From an uncultured Lachnospiraceae bacterium (lineage in GTDB: Bacteria; Bacillota; Clostridia; Lachnospirales; Lachnospiraceae), in contig CALGVA010000037.1 in assembly GCA_937920345.1 (NCBI GenBank), positions 1 to 64,000 on the forward strand: a stretch of 64,000 bases of DNA, in the 5' to 3' direction. Both the position numbers and the translations under genes were made by a program. Positions within the stretch are counted from its first letter, which is position 1; the number at the start of each line of letters is the position of its first letter. The notes beneath the pieces were generated by a model, which was not told where the DNA came from, made no database searches, and worked only from the letters and a program-made list of their open reading frames with translations. Shown here piece by piece: positions 7,701 to 16,669 of the stretch.

Positions 7701-8732
7701 ATGAGCGAATATGTAAAAGTAGCGGTTGACGCGATGGGCGGCGATAACGCGCCGGTGGAGATCGTAAAGGGCGCAGTGGAGGCTGTCAATGAGAGCAGTA
7801 AAGTCAAGGTTTATCTGGTAGGTCTTCAGGAGACTCTGGAGAAAGAGCTGGCGGGATATACATTCCGGAAAGAGCAGATGGAGATCGTTGCGGCAACGGA
7901 GATCATAGAGACTGCGGAACCGCCGGTTATGGCGATCCGCAAGAAGAAAGATTCGTCTCTTGTCAAGGCGCTTAATCTGGTAAAAAACGGCACCTGTGAT
8001 GCGTTCGTATCCGCTGGCAGTACAGGCGCTACGCTGGTGGGCGGTCAGGTGATCGTGGGCCGGATCAAGGGAGTGGAGAGACCACCTCTTGCACCTCTTA
8101 TTCCTACGGAGACAGGCTGTTCACTGTTGATAGACTGCGGCGCCAATGTGGATGCCAGGCCGTCTCATCTTGTGCAGTTTGCGAAGATGGGTTCTGTATA
8201 TATGGAACATGTTATGGGCGTGAAGAACCCGAAAGTCGGTATTGTCAATATCGGTGCGGAGGAAGAGAAAGGGAATGCGCTTGTTAAGGAAACGTTTCCG
8301 CTTCTGAAGAACTGTCCGGATATCAATTTTATCGGCAGCGTAGAGGCGCGGGATATTCCGGCCGGCGCGGCGGATGTGGTGGTCTGTGAGGCTTTTACAG
8401 GTAATGTGATCCTCAAGACTTACGAGGGCGTAGGTGCGACTCTGATCAGGAAAGTAAAAGACGGCATGATGACCAGTTTAAGAAGCAAGATCGGAGCGCT
8501 TCTCGTGAAGCCGGCGTTGAAGCAGACTTTGAAAACTTTCGATCTGGAACAGTACGGCGGCGCGCCGCTGCTGGGTCTGAAAGGTCTGGTGGTTAAGACC
8601 CATGGAAGCTCCAAGTCTATAGAGATCAGGAATTCGATTCTGCAGTGTATTACTTTTACCGAGCAGAAGATCAATGAGAAGATCAGGGAGATGCTTCTGA
8701 CGGAGGAAGCAGTGTCCGAGGAGGACAAGTAG
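7701..8732 (+). CDS. plsX: Phosphate acyltransferase PlsX
   Basis: Makes acyl-phosphate from acyl-ACP, the first step of phospholipid synthesis in Firmicutes. The N-terminus is VKVAVDAMGGDNAPVEIVKGA. Further family blocks are SAGSTGATLVGG, LIDCGANVDARPSHLVQFA, NIGAEEEKGN and VCEAFTGNVILKTYEG. Length 343, normal. ATG 7701 begins exactly at the conserved N-terminus although the RBS is weak. acpP follows by 27 bp, so substrate carrier and enzyme are coexpressed. Confidence 0.95.
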   Translation: MSEYVKVAVDAMGGDNAPVEIVKGAVEAVNESSKVKVYLVGLQETLEKELAGYTFRKEQMEIVAATEIIETAEPPVMAIRKKKDSSLVKALNLVKNGTCDAFVSAGSTGATLVGGQVIVGRIKGVERPPLAPLIPTETGCSLLIDCGANVDARPSHLVQFAKMGSVYMEHVMGVKNPKVGIVNIGAEEEKGNALVKETFPLLKNCPDINFIGSVEARDIPAGAADVVVCEAFTGNVILKTYEGVGATLIRKVKDGMMTSLRSKIGALLVKPALKQTLKTFDLEQYGGAPLLGLKGLVVKTHGSSKSIEIRNSILQCITFTEQKINEKIREMLLTEEAVSEEDK

Positions 8733-8759
8733 ACGAGAGAAGAGGGGGCGGCTGTCGAT

Positions 8760-8990
8760 ATGGAGTTTGATAAGCTGAGAGAAGTGATAGCAGATGTTTT
8801 GAATGTAGATCCCAATGAGATTACGACAGAGACTACTTTTGTGGAAGAACTGGGAGCCGATTCTCTGGATGTATTCCAGATCGTTATGGGAATCGAAGAA
8901 GCCTTTGATGTAGAAATTCCGGCAGATAAAGTAGAAAAGATTACAACGGTTGGAGAAGCGGTTGCATTGATTCGCAATTCTATGTCATAA
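8760..8990 (+). CDS. acpP: Acyl carrier protein
   Basis: Acidic 76-residue carrier for fatty acid synthesis. The phosphopantetheine attachment serine is Ser35 in GADSLD; the rest follows the four-helix ACP pattern (FDKLREVIADVLNV, VFQIVMGIEEAFDVEIPADK). Located between plsX and rnc as in most Firmicutes. RBS GAGGGGG lies upstream. Confidence 0.96.
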   Translation: MEFDKLREVIADVLNVDPNEITTETTFVEELGADSLDVFQIVMGIEEAFDVEIPADKVEKITTVGEAVALIRNSMS

Positions 8991-9001
8991 AGAAATCGAG
9001 G

Positions 9002-9028
9002 AAGCCCTTTCCGTAAGAAGGGGTTTTT
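9002..9028 (+). terminator. Weak terminator/attenuator between acpP and rnc
   Basis: CCCTT (9005-9009) can pair with AAGGG (9018-9022), followed by five T. The stem is short and the gap to rnc is 69 bp, so this probably trims transcription rather than stopping it fully; it could explain excess acpP message. Confidence 0.4.
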
Positions 9029-9059
9029 CCATGTCTGAACAGTAATACGGAGGGTTTCT

Positions 9060-9752
9060 ATGTCAGAGGACAGATTGAGAGAACTGGAACAGAAGATAGG
9101 GTATTGCTTTCAGGATAAACAGCTGTTAAAGCAGGCAGTAACGCACAGTTCTTACTCCAATGAGCAGAAAATCAATAAATCTGGAAATTATGAGCGGCTG
9201 GAATTCTTAGGGGATGCGGTGCTGGAACTGGTCAGCAGTGACTTTATCTATCATGCGCATCCTGATATGGCAGAGGGACAGATGACGAAGTACCGCGCTT
9301 CGCTTGTCTGTGAACCGGCGCTTGCATTCTGTGCCAGACAGATCGGGCTGGAGACATATATTCTGCTCGGCAGAGGCGAGGAGGCCACCGGCGGCAGAGG
9401 CAGGGATTCTATCATTTCGGATGTTATGGAGGCTGTGATCGGGGCTATCTATTCCGACAGCGGCATGGAGGAGGCAAAAGCCTATATTCACCGGTTTATT
9501 CTGTCGGATTTAGAACATAAACAGTTATTTTATGATGCAAAGACGGTTCTGCAGGAGGAAGTGCAGAAGGACAACAAAGGAAAACTGCACTATGAACTGG
9601 TGCGGGAGGAAGGTCCCGAGCATGACAAACATTTTGTGGTGGATGCGATGGTCGATGATGTGAAAGTCGGTTCCGGATCAGGGCATTCCAAGAAAGCGGC
9701 GGAGCAGAAAGCAGCCTATGAAGCGTTACTCACGAAGTATAAGCCGATGTAG
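9060..9752 (+). CDS. rnc: Ribonuclease III
   Basis: Double-strand-specific RNase that matures rRNA and cuts structured mRNA. The catalytic signature ERLEFLGDAVLEL is near residue 44, the second acidic cluster is SDVMEAVIGAIY, and a dsRBD occupies about 155-227 (KTVLQEEVQKD to SKKAAEQKAAYEALL). Length 230. RBS GGAGGG precedes the ATG. smc follows 14 bp later. Confidence 0.96.
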   Translation: MSEDRLRELEQKIGYCFQDKQLLKQAVTHSSYSNEQKINKSGNYERLEFLGDAVLELVSSDFIYHAHPDMAEGQMTKYRASLVCEPALAFCARQIGLETYILLGRGEEATGGRGRDSIISDVMEAVIGAIYSDSGMEEAKAYIHRFILSDLEHKQLFYDAKTVLQEEVQKDNKGKLHYELVREEGPEHDKHFVVDAMVDDVKVGSGSGHSKKAAEQKAAYEALLTKYKPM

Positions 9753-9766
9753 GATGAGAGGTATAT

Positions 9767-12700
9767 ATGTATTTAAAAAGTATAGAAGTGCATGGATTTA
9801 AATCATTTGCCAACAAGATCAATTTCAAGTTTCATAACGGTATCACCGGTATTGTGGGGCCCAACGGTTCCGGCAAGAGTAATGTGGCGGATGCGGTCAG
9901 GTGGGTGCTCGGCGAGCAGCGGATCAAGCAGCTTCGAGGGGCAAGCATGCAGGACGTTATCTTCTCGGGTACGGAGATGCGTAAACCGCTGGGATATGCC
10001 TATGTCGCAATCACTCTGGATAATGCGGATCATCAGCTGGCCATCGACTATGACGAGGTGACCGTATCGAGAAGACTGTATCGTTCCGGTGAGAGTGAAT
10101 ATATGATCAACGGCACGGTGTGCCGCCTGAAAGATGTCAACGAATTGTTTTATGATACGGGTATCGGTAAAGAGGGGTATTCTATCATCGGACAGGGTCA
10201 GATTGATAAGATCTTAAGCGGTAAGCCGGAGGAGCGCAGGGAACTCTTCGATGAGGCGGCGGGTATCGTAAAGTTTAAACGGCGAAAGTACGCGGCACAG
10301 AAGAAGCTGGAGGATGAGAAGCAGAATCTTGTCCGTGTCAATGATATTCTGGCGGAACTGGAGAATCAGATCGGTCCTCTGGAGCGTCAGTCCGAGAAGG
10401 CGAAGGTCTATTTAAAGAAAAAGGAAGAATTAAAGACATTAGACGTAAATGTGTTTCTCTTAGAGAACGTGCGCGTAAGACAACAGCTTAGCGACGTGGA
10501 CGGCAAGCTTAAGATCGCGAACGGAGATCTGGAGGAGACGAGCGATAAGTATGCGCATATCAAGGAGGAATATGAGCAGATACAGGGACAGATCGAAGCG
10601 CTTGATGAGGCGATCGAGACGGCCCGTTCGACGCTGACGGATACGGGTGTTATGCGATCCAAGCTGGAAGGTGAGATCAATGTCCTGAAAGAGCAGATCC
10701 ACTCTGCGGAGGGGAATGAAGAGCACCTGCAGACACGTATCAGCAGCATACAGGAACAGATCAACGAGCGCACGGCGGAGAAGGATAAACTTCTGGCGGA
10801 TAAAGCGGAGATTGACACCAGGCTGGAGCAGTTAGAAACGGCGCGGACTGAGGCAAGACAACTGCTGGAAGAGACACAGGGCAGGATCGAAGAACTCAAC
10901 AGTCATATTGAGAGCGGCAAGAATACGATTATCGATGCCCTTAATAACCGTGCTACGATCAAGTCCAAGCTGGGACGTTATGATACCATGTTGGAGCAGA
11001 TCAACATCCGGAAAGCAGAGTTAAATTCCAGACTTCTGCGTGCGAAGTCCGACGAGGCGGCACAGACTGAAAACATCAAGAAGCTGGAAGAGGAATTTGA
11101 AGCTGTCAATGTACTGATCCGGGAGTTAAACGAGAATCAGGAGAGCATGGAGGAGAAGCTTGCTGCGATCAGGGAAGAACTGGCAGGCAGGGATCAGAAG
11201 CTGCGCGACACACAGGTATTGTATCATCAGGAGAAGTCCAAGCTGGAGGCGCTGGCGAACCTGACGGAACGCTATGAGGGCTACGGCGGCAGTGTCAAGG
11301 CTGTTATGGAGCAGAAAGGGCGTGAGAAGGGTATCATCGGTGTCGTGGCGGATATCATTCAGGCGGAGGCCAAATACGAGACGGCGATCGAGACGGCACT
11401 CGGCGGGAATATCCAGAACATCGTCACGGAAGACGAAGAGACGGCTAAGCGCATGATCGGTTATCTGAAGAAGGCGAAAGCGGGACGCGCGACCTTCCTG
11501 CCGCTCACCAGCATCACCCGCCCGCAGGAGTTTAAGAATCCGGAGGCGCTGAAAGAAGAGGGCGTCATCGGTATGGCGGATGAACTGGTGAAGATCGACA
11601 AGAAATATCGCAATGTTGCAAAAGCAATGCTGGGGCGTATCGTGGTCATTGACAACGTAGATCATGCAGTGAAAATTGCCAGAAAGTTCGATTACGGTAT
11701 CCGTATGGTTACACTGGAAGGAGAACTTCTCGTGCCCGGCGGCGCGATCAGCGGCGGTGCATATAAGAACAACTCTAATCTTCTGGGCAGACGCCGTGAG
11801 ATGGAAGAACTTGAGAAGAAAGTGAAACAGTATGTGACCGAAGTCGATCAGATCTTAAATGATATTGAGGAGACGAAACGAAGACGTAATAAGATGCGTC
11901 TGGAATTAGAGGACATCAAAGGACAACTGCAGCGCAAGTTCATTGAGCAGAATACGGCCAGAATGAACGTGATGCAGGCGAGAGACAAGAAGAGTGAAAC
12001 GGAGGAAGGCTTCGGCGAATTAAAGACGGAAGAACAGGATATCGAACTGCAGATCAAGGAGATACAGGTCGGGAAGGATGAGATCGCCAGAGAACTGGAA
12101 GATTCGGAGACACTGGAAAAGAATGTAGAGGTGCAGATCGCGGAGTTCCAGAAAACTCTGGAGGAGAAGCGGGCGGAGGAGTCCGTACAGGCTGCCAGAG
12201 TGGCGGAACGGGATGTGGAAGTCGAAAAGATGCGCCAGAGCGAGGATTTCCAGAGGCAGAATCTGGAGCGTGTGGAAAGCGAGATCGCCAGACATACCGC
12301 AGAACTGACAGAGGTGCAGGAAGGTCTGCATATGGGGAAGGAAGAGGTTGAGCGCAAGAAACAGAGCATACTGGAGATTGAGAAGACGATTACTTCCTCT
12401 TATACTGCGCAGACTGATGCGGAACATAAGTTGAAAGAAGACATTGCGACGAAGGAAGAACTGTCAGCGAAGCAGAAGAATTTCTTTACATCCAGAGAAG
12501 AACTGTCGGAGCGGATGACGGCGCTGGATAAGGAAGTCTATCGTCTGAACAGCCAGAAGGAGCGGATGGAGGAATCCATCGAGTCCCAGATCAATTATAT
12601 GTGGGATGAATACGAGATCACACTCTCGGATGCAGAGTCTTTGAAAGATGAGAATATGAATGACCTGCCTTCCATGAAAAAAGAGATCACTGCGTTAAAA

Positions 12701-13327
12701 GATGCGATCCGCAAACTGGGGGATGTCAATGTCAACGCGATCGAGGATTATAAAAACCTGATGGAGCGATACACTTTCTTAAAGACCCAGCATGACGATC
12801 TGGTGGAAGCGGAGAAGACGCTGCTCAGTATTATCGAGGAACTGGATACTTCCATGCGGAAGCAGTTTAATGAGAAATTTGCCGAGATCAACCGGGAATT
12901 TGACAAGGTGTTTAGGGAATTGTTCGGCGGTGGTAAGGGAACGCTTGAATTGATTGAGGAAGAGGATGTGCTGGAAGCAGGCATCCGCATCATCGCCCAG
13001 CCGCCGGGCAAGAAGCTGGTCAATATGATGCAGATGTCCGGTGGAGAGAAATCTCTGACGGCGATCTGTCTGCTCTTTGCGATCCAGAACTTAAAGCCTT
13101 CGCCTTTCTGCCTTCTGGACGAGATCGAGGCGGCGCTGGATGAGAGCAATGTGGGCAGATTCGCCAAGTATCTGCATAAACTGACGAAGAATACGCAGTT
13201 TATTGTGATCACGCACAGGCGCGGAACCATGGAAAAGGCGGACCGCCTCTACGGTATTACCATGCAGGAGAAGGGCGTGTCCACACTTGTAAGTGTAAAT
13301 TTGATCGATAAGGAATTGGATGACTGA
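9767..13327 (+). CDS. smc: Chromosome segregation ATPase SMC
   Basis: Full-length SMC (1186 residues), the core of bacterial condensin. Walker A GPNGSGKSN lies at 31-39, two long coiled coils flank a hinge at about 500-670 (YGGSVKAVMEQ to PGGAISGGAYK), the ABC signature MSGGEKSL is near 1090 and Walker B FCLLDEIEAALDESN near 1113. Its partners ScpA and ScpB are not in the window. The stop overlaps the ftsY start by one base, the usual rnc-smc-ftsY operon. Confidence 0.97.
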   Translation: MYLKSIEVHGFKSFANKINFKFHNGITGIVGPNGSGKSNVADAVRWVLGEQRIKQLRGASMQDVIFSGTEMRKPLGYAYVAITLDNADHQLAIDYDEVTVSRRLYRSGESEYMINGTVCRLKDVNELFYDTGIGKEGYSIIGQGQIDKILSGKPEERRELFDEAAGIVKFKRRKYAAQKKLEDEKQNLVRVNDILAELENQIGPLERQSEKAKVYLKKKEELKTLDVNVFLLENVRVRQQLSDVDGKLKIANGDLEETSDKYAHIKEEYEQIQGQIEALDEAIETARSTLTDTGVMRSKLEGEINVLKEQIHSAEGNEEHLQTRISSIQEQINERTAEKDKLLADKAEIDTRLEQLETARTEARQLLEETQGRIEELNSHIESGKNTIIDALNNRATIKSKLGRYDTMLEQINIRKAELNSRLLRAKSDEAAQTENIKKLEEEFEAVNVLIRELNENQESMEEKLAAIREELAGRDQKLRDTQVLYHQEKSKLEALANLTERYEGYGGSVKAVMEQKGREKGIIGVVADIIQAEAKYETAIETALGGNIQNIVTEDEETAKRMIGYLKKAKAGRATFLPLTSITRPQEFKNPEALKEEGVIGMADELVKIDKKYRNVAKAMLGRIVVIDNVDHAVKIARKFDYGIRMVTLEGELLVPGGAISGGAYKNNSNLLGRRREMEELEKKVKQYVTEVDQILNDIEETKRRRNKMRLELEDIKGQLQRKFIEQNTARMNVMQARDKKSETEEGFGELKTEEQDIELQIKEIQVGKDEIARELEDSETLEKNVEVQIAEFQKTLEEKRAEESVQAARVAERDVEVEKMRQSEDFQRQNLERVESEIARHTAELTEVQEGLHMGKEEVERKKQSILEIEKTITSSYTAQTDAEHKLKEDIATKEELSAKQKNFFTSREELSERMTALDKEVYRLNSQKERMEESIESQINYMWDEYEITLSDAESLKDENMNDLPSMKKEITALKDAIRKLGDVNVNAIEDYKNLMERYTFLKTQHDDLVEAEKTLLSIIEELDTSMRKQFNEKFAEINREFDKVFRELFGGGKGTLELIEEEDVLEAGIRIIAQPPGKKLVNMMQMSGGEKSLTAICLLFAIQNLKPSPFCLLDEIEAALDESNVGRFAKYLHKLTKNTQFIVITHRRGTMEKADRLYGITMQEKGVSTLVSVNLIDKELDD

Positions 13328-14304
13328 TGAGTGAAGAGAAAAAAGGTTTTTTTGCCAGATTAAAAGAAGGACTGACCAAGACGAGGAACAATATCGTACA
13401 TGGGATTGACGCGGTGTTCGGCGGGTTTTCCAGTATCGACGAGGATTTCTACGAGGAGCTGGAAGAGATCCTGATCATGGGTGATATCGGCGTAAAGGCC
13501 ACAGGAGAGATCCTGGATAAGCTTCGGGAACAGGTCAGGGAAAATCATATCAAAGCGCCTGCGGACTGCAAGGATTTCCTGATCAGGAATATCAAGGAGC
13601 AGATGCAGGTGGGCGAGACGGCATACGATTTTGAGAAAGAGCAGTCGGTGGTGCTGGTGATCGGCGTCAACGGTGTGGGCAAGACTACCACGGTGGGTAA
13701 ACTGGCCGGCAAATTAAAGGCGCAGGGGAGAAAGGTGCTTCTGGCGGCGGCGGATACCTTCCGCGCGGCAGCAGGTGAGCAGCTTCATGAGTGGGCAGGT
13801 CGTGCCGGTGTGGATGTGATCGGCGGTAAGGAAGGCTCTGATCCTGCCAGTGTGATCTTTGATGCGGTGAATGCGGCGAAGGCGCGGAATGCGGATGTGC
13901 TTCTGTGTGATACGGCGGGAAGACTTCACAATAAGAAGAACCTGATGGAAGAACTGAAAAAGATCAACCGCATCATTGACAGGGAATTTCCCGGCGTCCA
14001 CAGAGAGAATCTGGTCGTGCTGGACGGAACCACCGGACAGAACGCTTTGCAGCAGGCAAAGGAATTTGGCGAGGTGGCTGATTTGACCGGCATAATACTG
14101 ACGAAGATGGACGGTACGGCCAAGGGCGGTATTGCGGTGGCAATCCAGTCGGAGCTGCAGATTCCGGTGAAGTACATCGGTGTTGGCGAGACCATAGAGG
14201 ATCTGCAGAAATTTGACGCGGATCAGTTCGTGGATGCGCTGTTTGATACTGGAAATGCCGGACAGGCTGAGGAAGAAACGAGTGAGCAGGGGGTAGGGGA
14301 ATGA
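13327..14304 (+). CDS. ftsY: Signal recognition particle receptor FtsY
   Basis: SRP receptor GTPase that docks ribosome-nascent chain complexes at the membrane. The short N-terminal charged region leads directly into the NG domain: G1 GVNGVGKTTTVGKLA, then AAADTFRAAAGEQL, DTAGRLHNKKNLMEEL, G4 TKMDGTAKGG and GVGETIEDLQKFDA. Length 325, with no extended acidic A domain. The start overlaps the smc stop (TGATG) and its stop overlaps the next gene start (ATGA), indicating tight coupling. Confidence 0.96.
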   Translation: MSEEKKGFFARLKEGLTKTRNNIVHGIDAVFGGFSSIDEDFYEELEEILIMGDIGVKATGEILDKLREQVRENHIKAPADCKDFLIRNIKEQMQVGETAYDFEKEQSVVLVIGVNGVGKTTTVGKLAGKLKAQGRKVLLAAADTFRAAAGEQLHEWAGRAGVDVIGGKEGSDPASVIFDAVNAAKARNADVLLCDTAGRLHNKKNLMEELKKINRIIDREFPGVHRENLVVLDGTTGQNALQQAKEFGEVADLTGIILTKMDGTAKGGIAVAIQSELQIPVKYIGVGETIEDLQKFDADQFVDALFDTGNAGQAEEETSEQGVGE

Positions 14305-15518
14305 AAGAACTTTCACTGGATAAGTTTGAGGAGGCATATGAGGTTGTCAAAGAGGTGGCTTCGGAGACAAAGCTCATCTACAGCGATCATTTCAGCGCAC
14401 AGACGAACAATAAGGTATATCTGAAGCCGGAGAACATGCAGCTTACGGGAGCGTATAAGCTGCGGGGGGCATATTATAAGATCAGCACGCTGTCGGCGGA
14501 AGAGCGGGAGAAGGGTCTGATCACGGCGTCTGCCGGAAACCATGCACAGGGCGTTGCCTATGCGGCGAAGTGCTACGGTGTGAAAGCGGTGATCGTGATG
14601 CCTACGACCACGCCTCTGATCAAGGTGAACCGCACCAAGGGGTATGGCGCGGAAGTGATTCTGCACGGCGATGTGTATGACGAGGCATGTGCACATGCCT
14701 ATCAGCTCGCGGAGGAAAAAGGATATACCTTCGTACATCCTTTTGACGATCTGGATGTGGCTACCGGACAGGGGACGATCGCCATGGAGATTATCAAGGA
14801 ACTGCCCCTTGTGGACTATATTCTGGTGCCCGTCGGCGGCGGCGGACTTGCCACCGGTGTCTCCACACTGGCGAAACTTCTGAATCCCAAGATCAAGGTG
14901 ATCGGCGTGGAGCCGGCAGGCGCCAACTGCATGCAGGAATCGATCCGGGCAGGGAAGGTCAAGACGCTGGATCATGTGAACACCATTGCCGACGGCACAG
15001 CGGTTAAGACACCGGGAGCAAATATTTTCCCTTATGTGAGTAAAAATCTGGATGATATCATCACGGTGGAGGATGAAGAACTGGTAGTGGCTTTTCTGGA
15101 TATGGTGGAAAATCACAAGATGATCGTGGAGAACTCCGGGCTGCTCACTGTGGCGGCTTTGAAACATCTGGATGTGAAGAATAAAAAGATCGTCTCTATC
15201 TTAAGCGGCGGCAATATGGATGTGATCACCATGTCCTCTGTGGTACAGCAGGGGCTGGTGCTGCGCGACCGGATCTTTACAGTATCGGTGCTTCTGCCGG
15301 ATAAGCCGGGCGAACTGTCCAGGGTGGCCGATGTGATTGCGAAACAGAGCGGCAACGTCATCAAACTGGAACATAACCAGTTCGTGTCCATCAACCGCAA
15401 CGCGGCGGTGGAACTGCGTATCACACTGGAGGCTTACGGTACGGAGCACAAGAATCGGATCATCGAGGCGCTGCATAAGAACGGATATCAGCCGAAGGTG
15501 GTGCGCGTCGGAATCTGA
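14301..15518 (+). CDS. ilvA: Threonine ammonia-lyase with C-terminal ACT domain
   Basis: PLP enzyme that deaminates threonine to 2-oxobutanoate, feeding isoleucine synthesis or catabolism. The Schiff-base lysine is K53 in LTGAYKLRGAYYK; the phosphate-binding loop is VPVGGGGLATGV. An ACT-like domain covers about 330-405 (VLLPDKPGELSRVADV). At 405 residues it is the short, one-ACT form often annotated TdcB-like, so biosynthetic versus catabolic use is open. It is translationally coupled to ftsY, and the other branched-chain genes are 35 kb away. Confidence 0.9.
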   Translation: MKELSLDKFEEAYEVVKEVASETKLIYSDHFSAQTNNKVYLKPENMQLTGAYKLRGAYYKISTLSAEEREKGLITASAGNHAQGVAYAAKCYGVKAVIVMPTTTPLIKVNRTKGYGAEVILHGDVYDEACAHAYQLAEEKGYTFVHPFDDLDVATGQGTIAMEIIKELPLVDYILVPVGGGGLATGVSTLAKLLNPKIKVIGVEPAGANCMQESIRAGKVKTLDHVNTIADGTAVKTPGANIFPYVSKNLDDIITVEDEELVVAFLDMVENHKMIVENSGLLTVAALKHLDVKNKKIVSILSGGNMDVITMSSVVQQGLVLRDRIFTVSVLLPDKPGELSRVADVIAKQSGNVIKLEHNQFVSINRNAAVELRITLEAYGTEHKNRIIEALHKNGYQPKVVRVGI

Positions 15519-15603
15519 TCCTGCGGCAGTAACGTTGATTGAAAACAATGCAGTAGAAGGTTTTTCGGTACGGAGTACAGGATATCTTTGAAGCTGAATA
15601 TGG

Positions 15604-15632
15604 AAAAGTCAGACTGCATGGTCTGGCTTTTT
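15604..15632 (+). terminator. Terminator after ilvA
   Basis: AAAAGTCAGAC (15604-15614) pairs with GTCTGGCTTTTT (15621-15632) around a 6-nt loop, ending in five T. Closes the plsX-to-ilvA gene run. Confidence 0.8.
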
Positions 15633-15741
15633 CGGGTTACGGAAACAATCCGGACATGAATTTATGGAAACGGGATATGCTAAGAATCAGGAACAAAGTA
15701 TATGTTTGCGCAGGTGCTGCCGGCAGCAGGGGAACGGGGAC

Positions 15742-16650
15742 ATGAAGAGTAAAAAAGAGAAAAAAGAGAAGAAAAATAAAAATTTTTATAAAAAAAGCAA
15801 GACAGAATGGGTAAAGAAATATATTATTATAACAGTGGCGGCATTTGTCTATGCGGCGGGGGTCAGTCTTTTTATCGATCCCAATAATATGGCGCCGGGC
15901 GGTGTGACCGGTATTGCAATTATATTGAACCGGATCATTCCTGTGAATACAGGAACGCTGATCCTGCTGATTAATATACCGATCCTTATGTTTGGAATAT
16001 GGAAATTCGGATTCGGACTGACGCTGTCAAGTGTTTATGCAACGGCGCTTATTTCCGTTTTTACCAATATTTTATCGACCCTTCCGGCGGCCACCTGTGA
16101 TAGACTGTTGGCAGCGATTGCAGGAGGGATGCTGTCGGCGGTTTCCATCGGCGTGATCTTCCGGGCGGGTGCCACCACCGGTGGCATGGATATCATTGTA
16201 AAAGCGCTTCGCATGCGTTTTCCGCATTTAAAAACAGGGAATCTGTTTTTTATAGCAGATGCCATTGTGGTGTCGATGTCAGGTATTGTCTTTCGGGATA
16301 TCGATGCCGCGCTGTATGCTGCGATTGCGGTCGGTTGTGCCTCAGTCATGATGGATGTGGTACTCTATGGAAGAGACGAGGCGAAGCTCTTGTATATCAT
16401 CAGCAATAAGCCGGACCGGATTACGGAGCGTATTCTGGAAGAACTGGATATCGGGATGACACATATAAGCGGACGGGGCGCCTACAGCGGAAATGAGAAA
16501 CAGGTAATCATGTGCGCCATGAAGAAGACGGTGTTTCCGCGGGTGGAGAGTATTGTGAGAGAGGATGACCCGGAGGCTTTCATGATCGTGACAAGCGCTT
16601 CGGAGATTTTCGGAGAGGGTTATAAGAGTTACTTCAGCGAGCGTATATAG
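15742..16650 (+). CDS. YitT/DUF161 family membrane protein
   Basis: Integral membrane protein of 302 residues. A lysine-rich N-terminus (MKSKKEKKEKK) is followed by about five hydrophobic helices, with AAGVSLFIDPNNMAPGGVTGIA and RAGATTGGMDIIVKA typical of YitT proteins, then a soluble C-terminal DUF2179 domain (AKLLYIISNKPDRITERIL to VREDDPEAFMIVTSASEIFGEGY). Function in the family is unknown. Start chosen at ATG 15742 behind AGGGGAACGGGGA; 26 extra in-frame codons upstream lack an RBS. The downstream GH25 gene is 19 bp away and probably cotranscribed. Confidence 0.88.
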   Translation: MKSKKEKKEKKNKNFYKKSKTEWVKKYIIITVAAFVYAAGVSLFIDPNNMAPGGVTGIAIILNRIIPVNTGTLILLINIPILMFGIWKFGFGLTLSSVYATALISVFTNILSTLPAATCDRLLAAIAGGMLSAVSIGVIFRAGATTGGMDIIVKALRMRFPHLKTGNLFFIADAIVVSMSGIVFRDIDAALYAAIAVGCASVMMDVVLYGRDEAKLLYIISNKPDRITERILEELDIGMTHISGRGAYSGNEKQVIMCAMKKTVFPRVESIVREDDPEAFMIVTSASEIFGEGYKSYFSERI

Positions 16651-16669
16651 GAAGATAGAAGGAGATCAA

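Noticed and set aside
9803..13230. Several antisense frames opposite smc
   Set aside because: Shadows of coiled-coil codon bias with serine/leucine-rich, low-complexity translations and no start signals.
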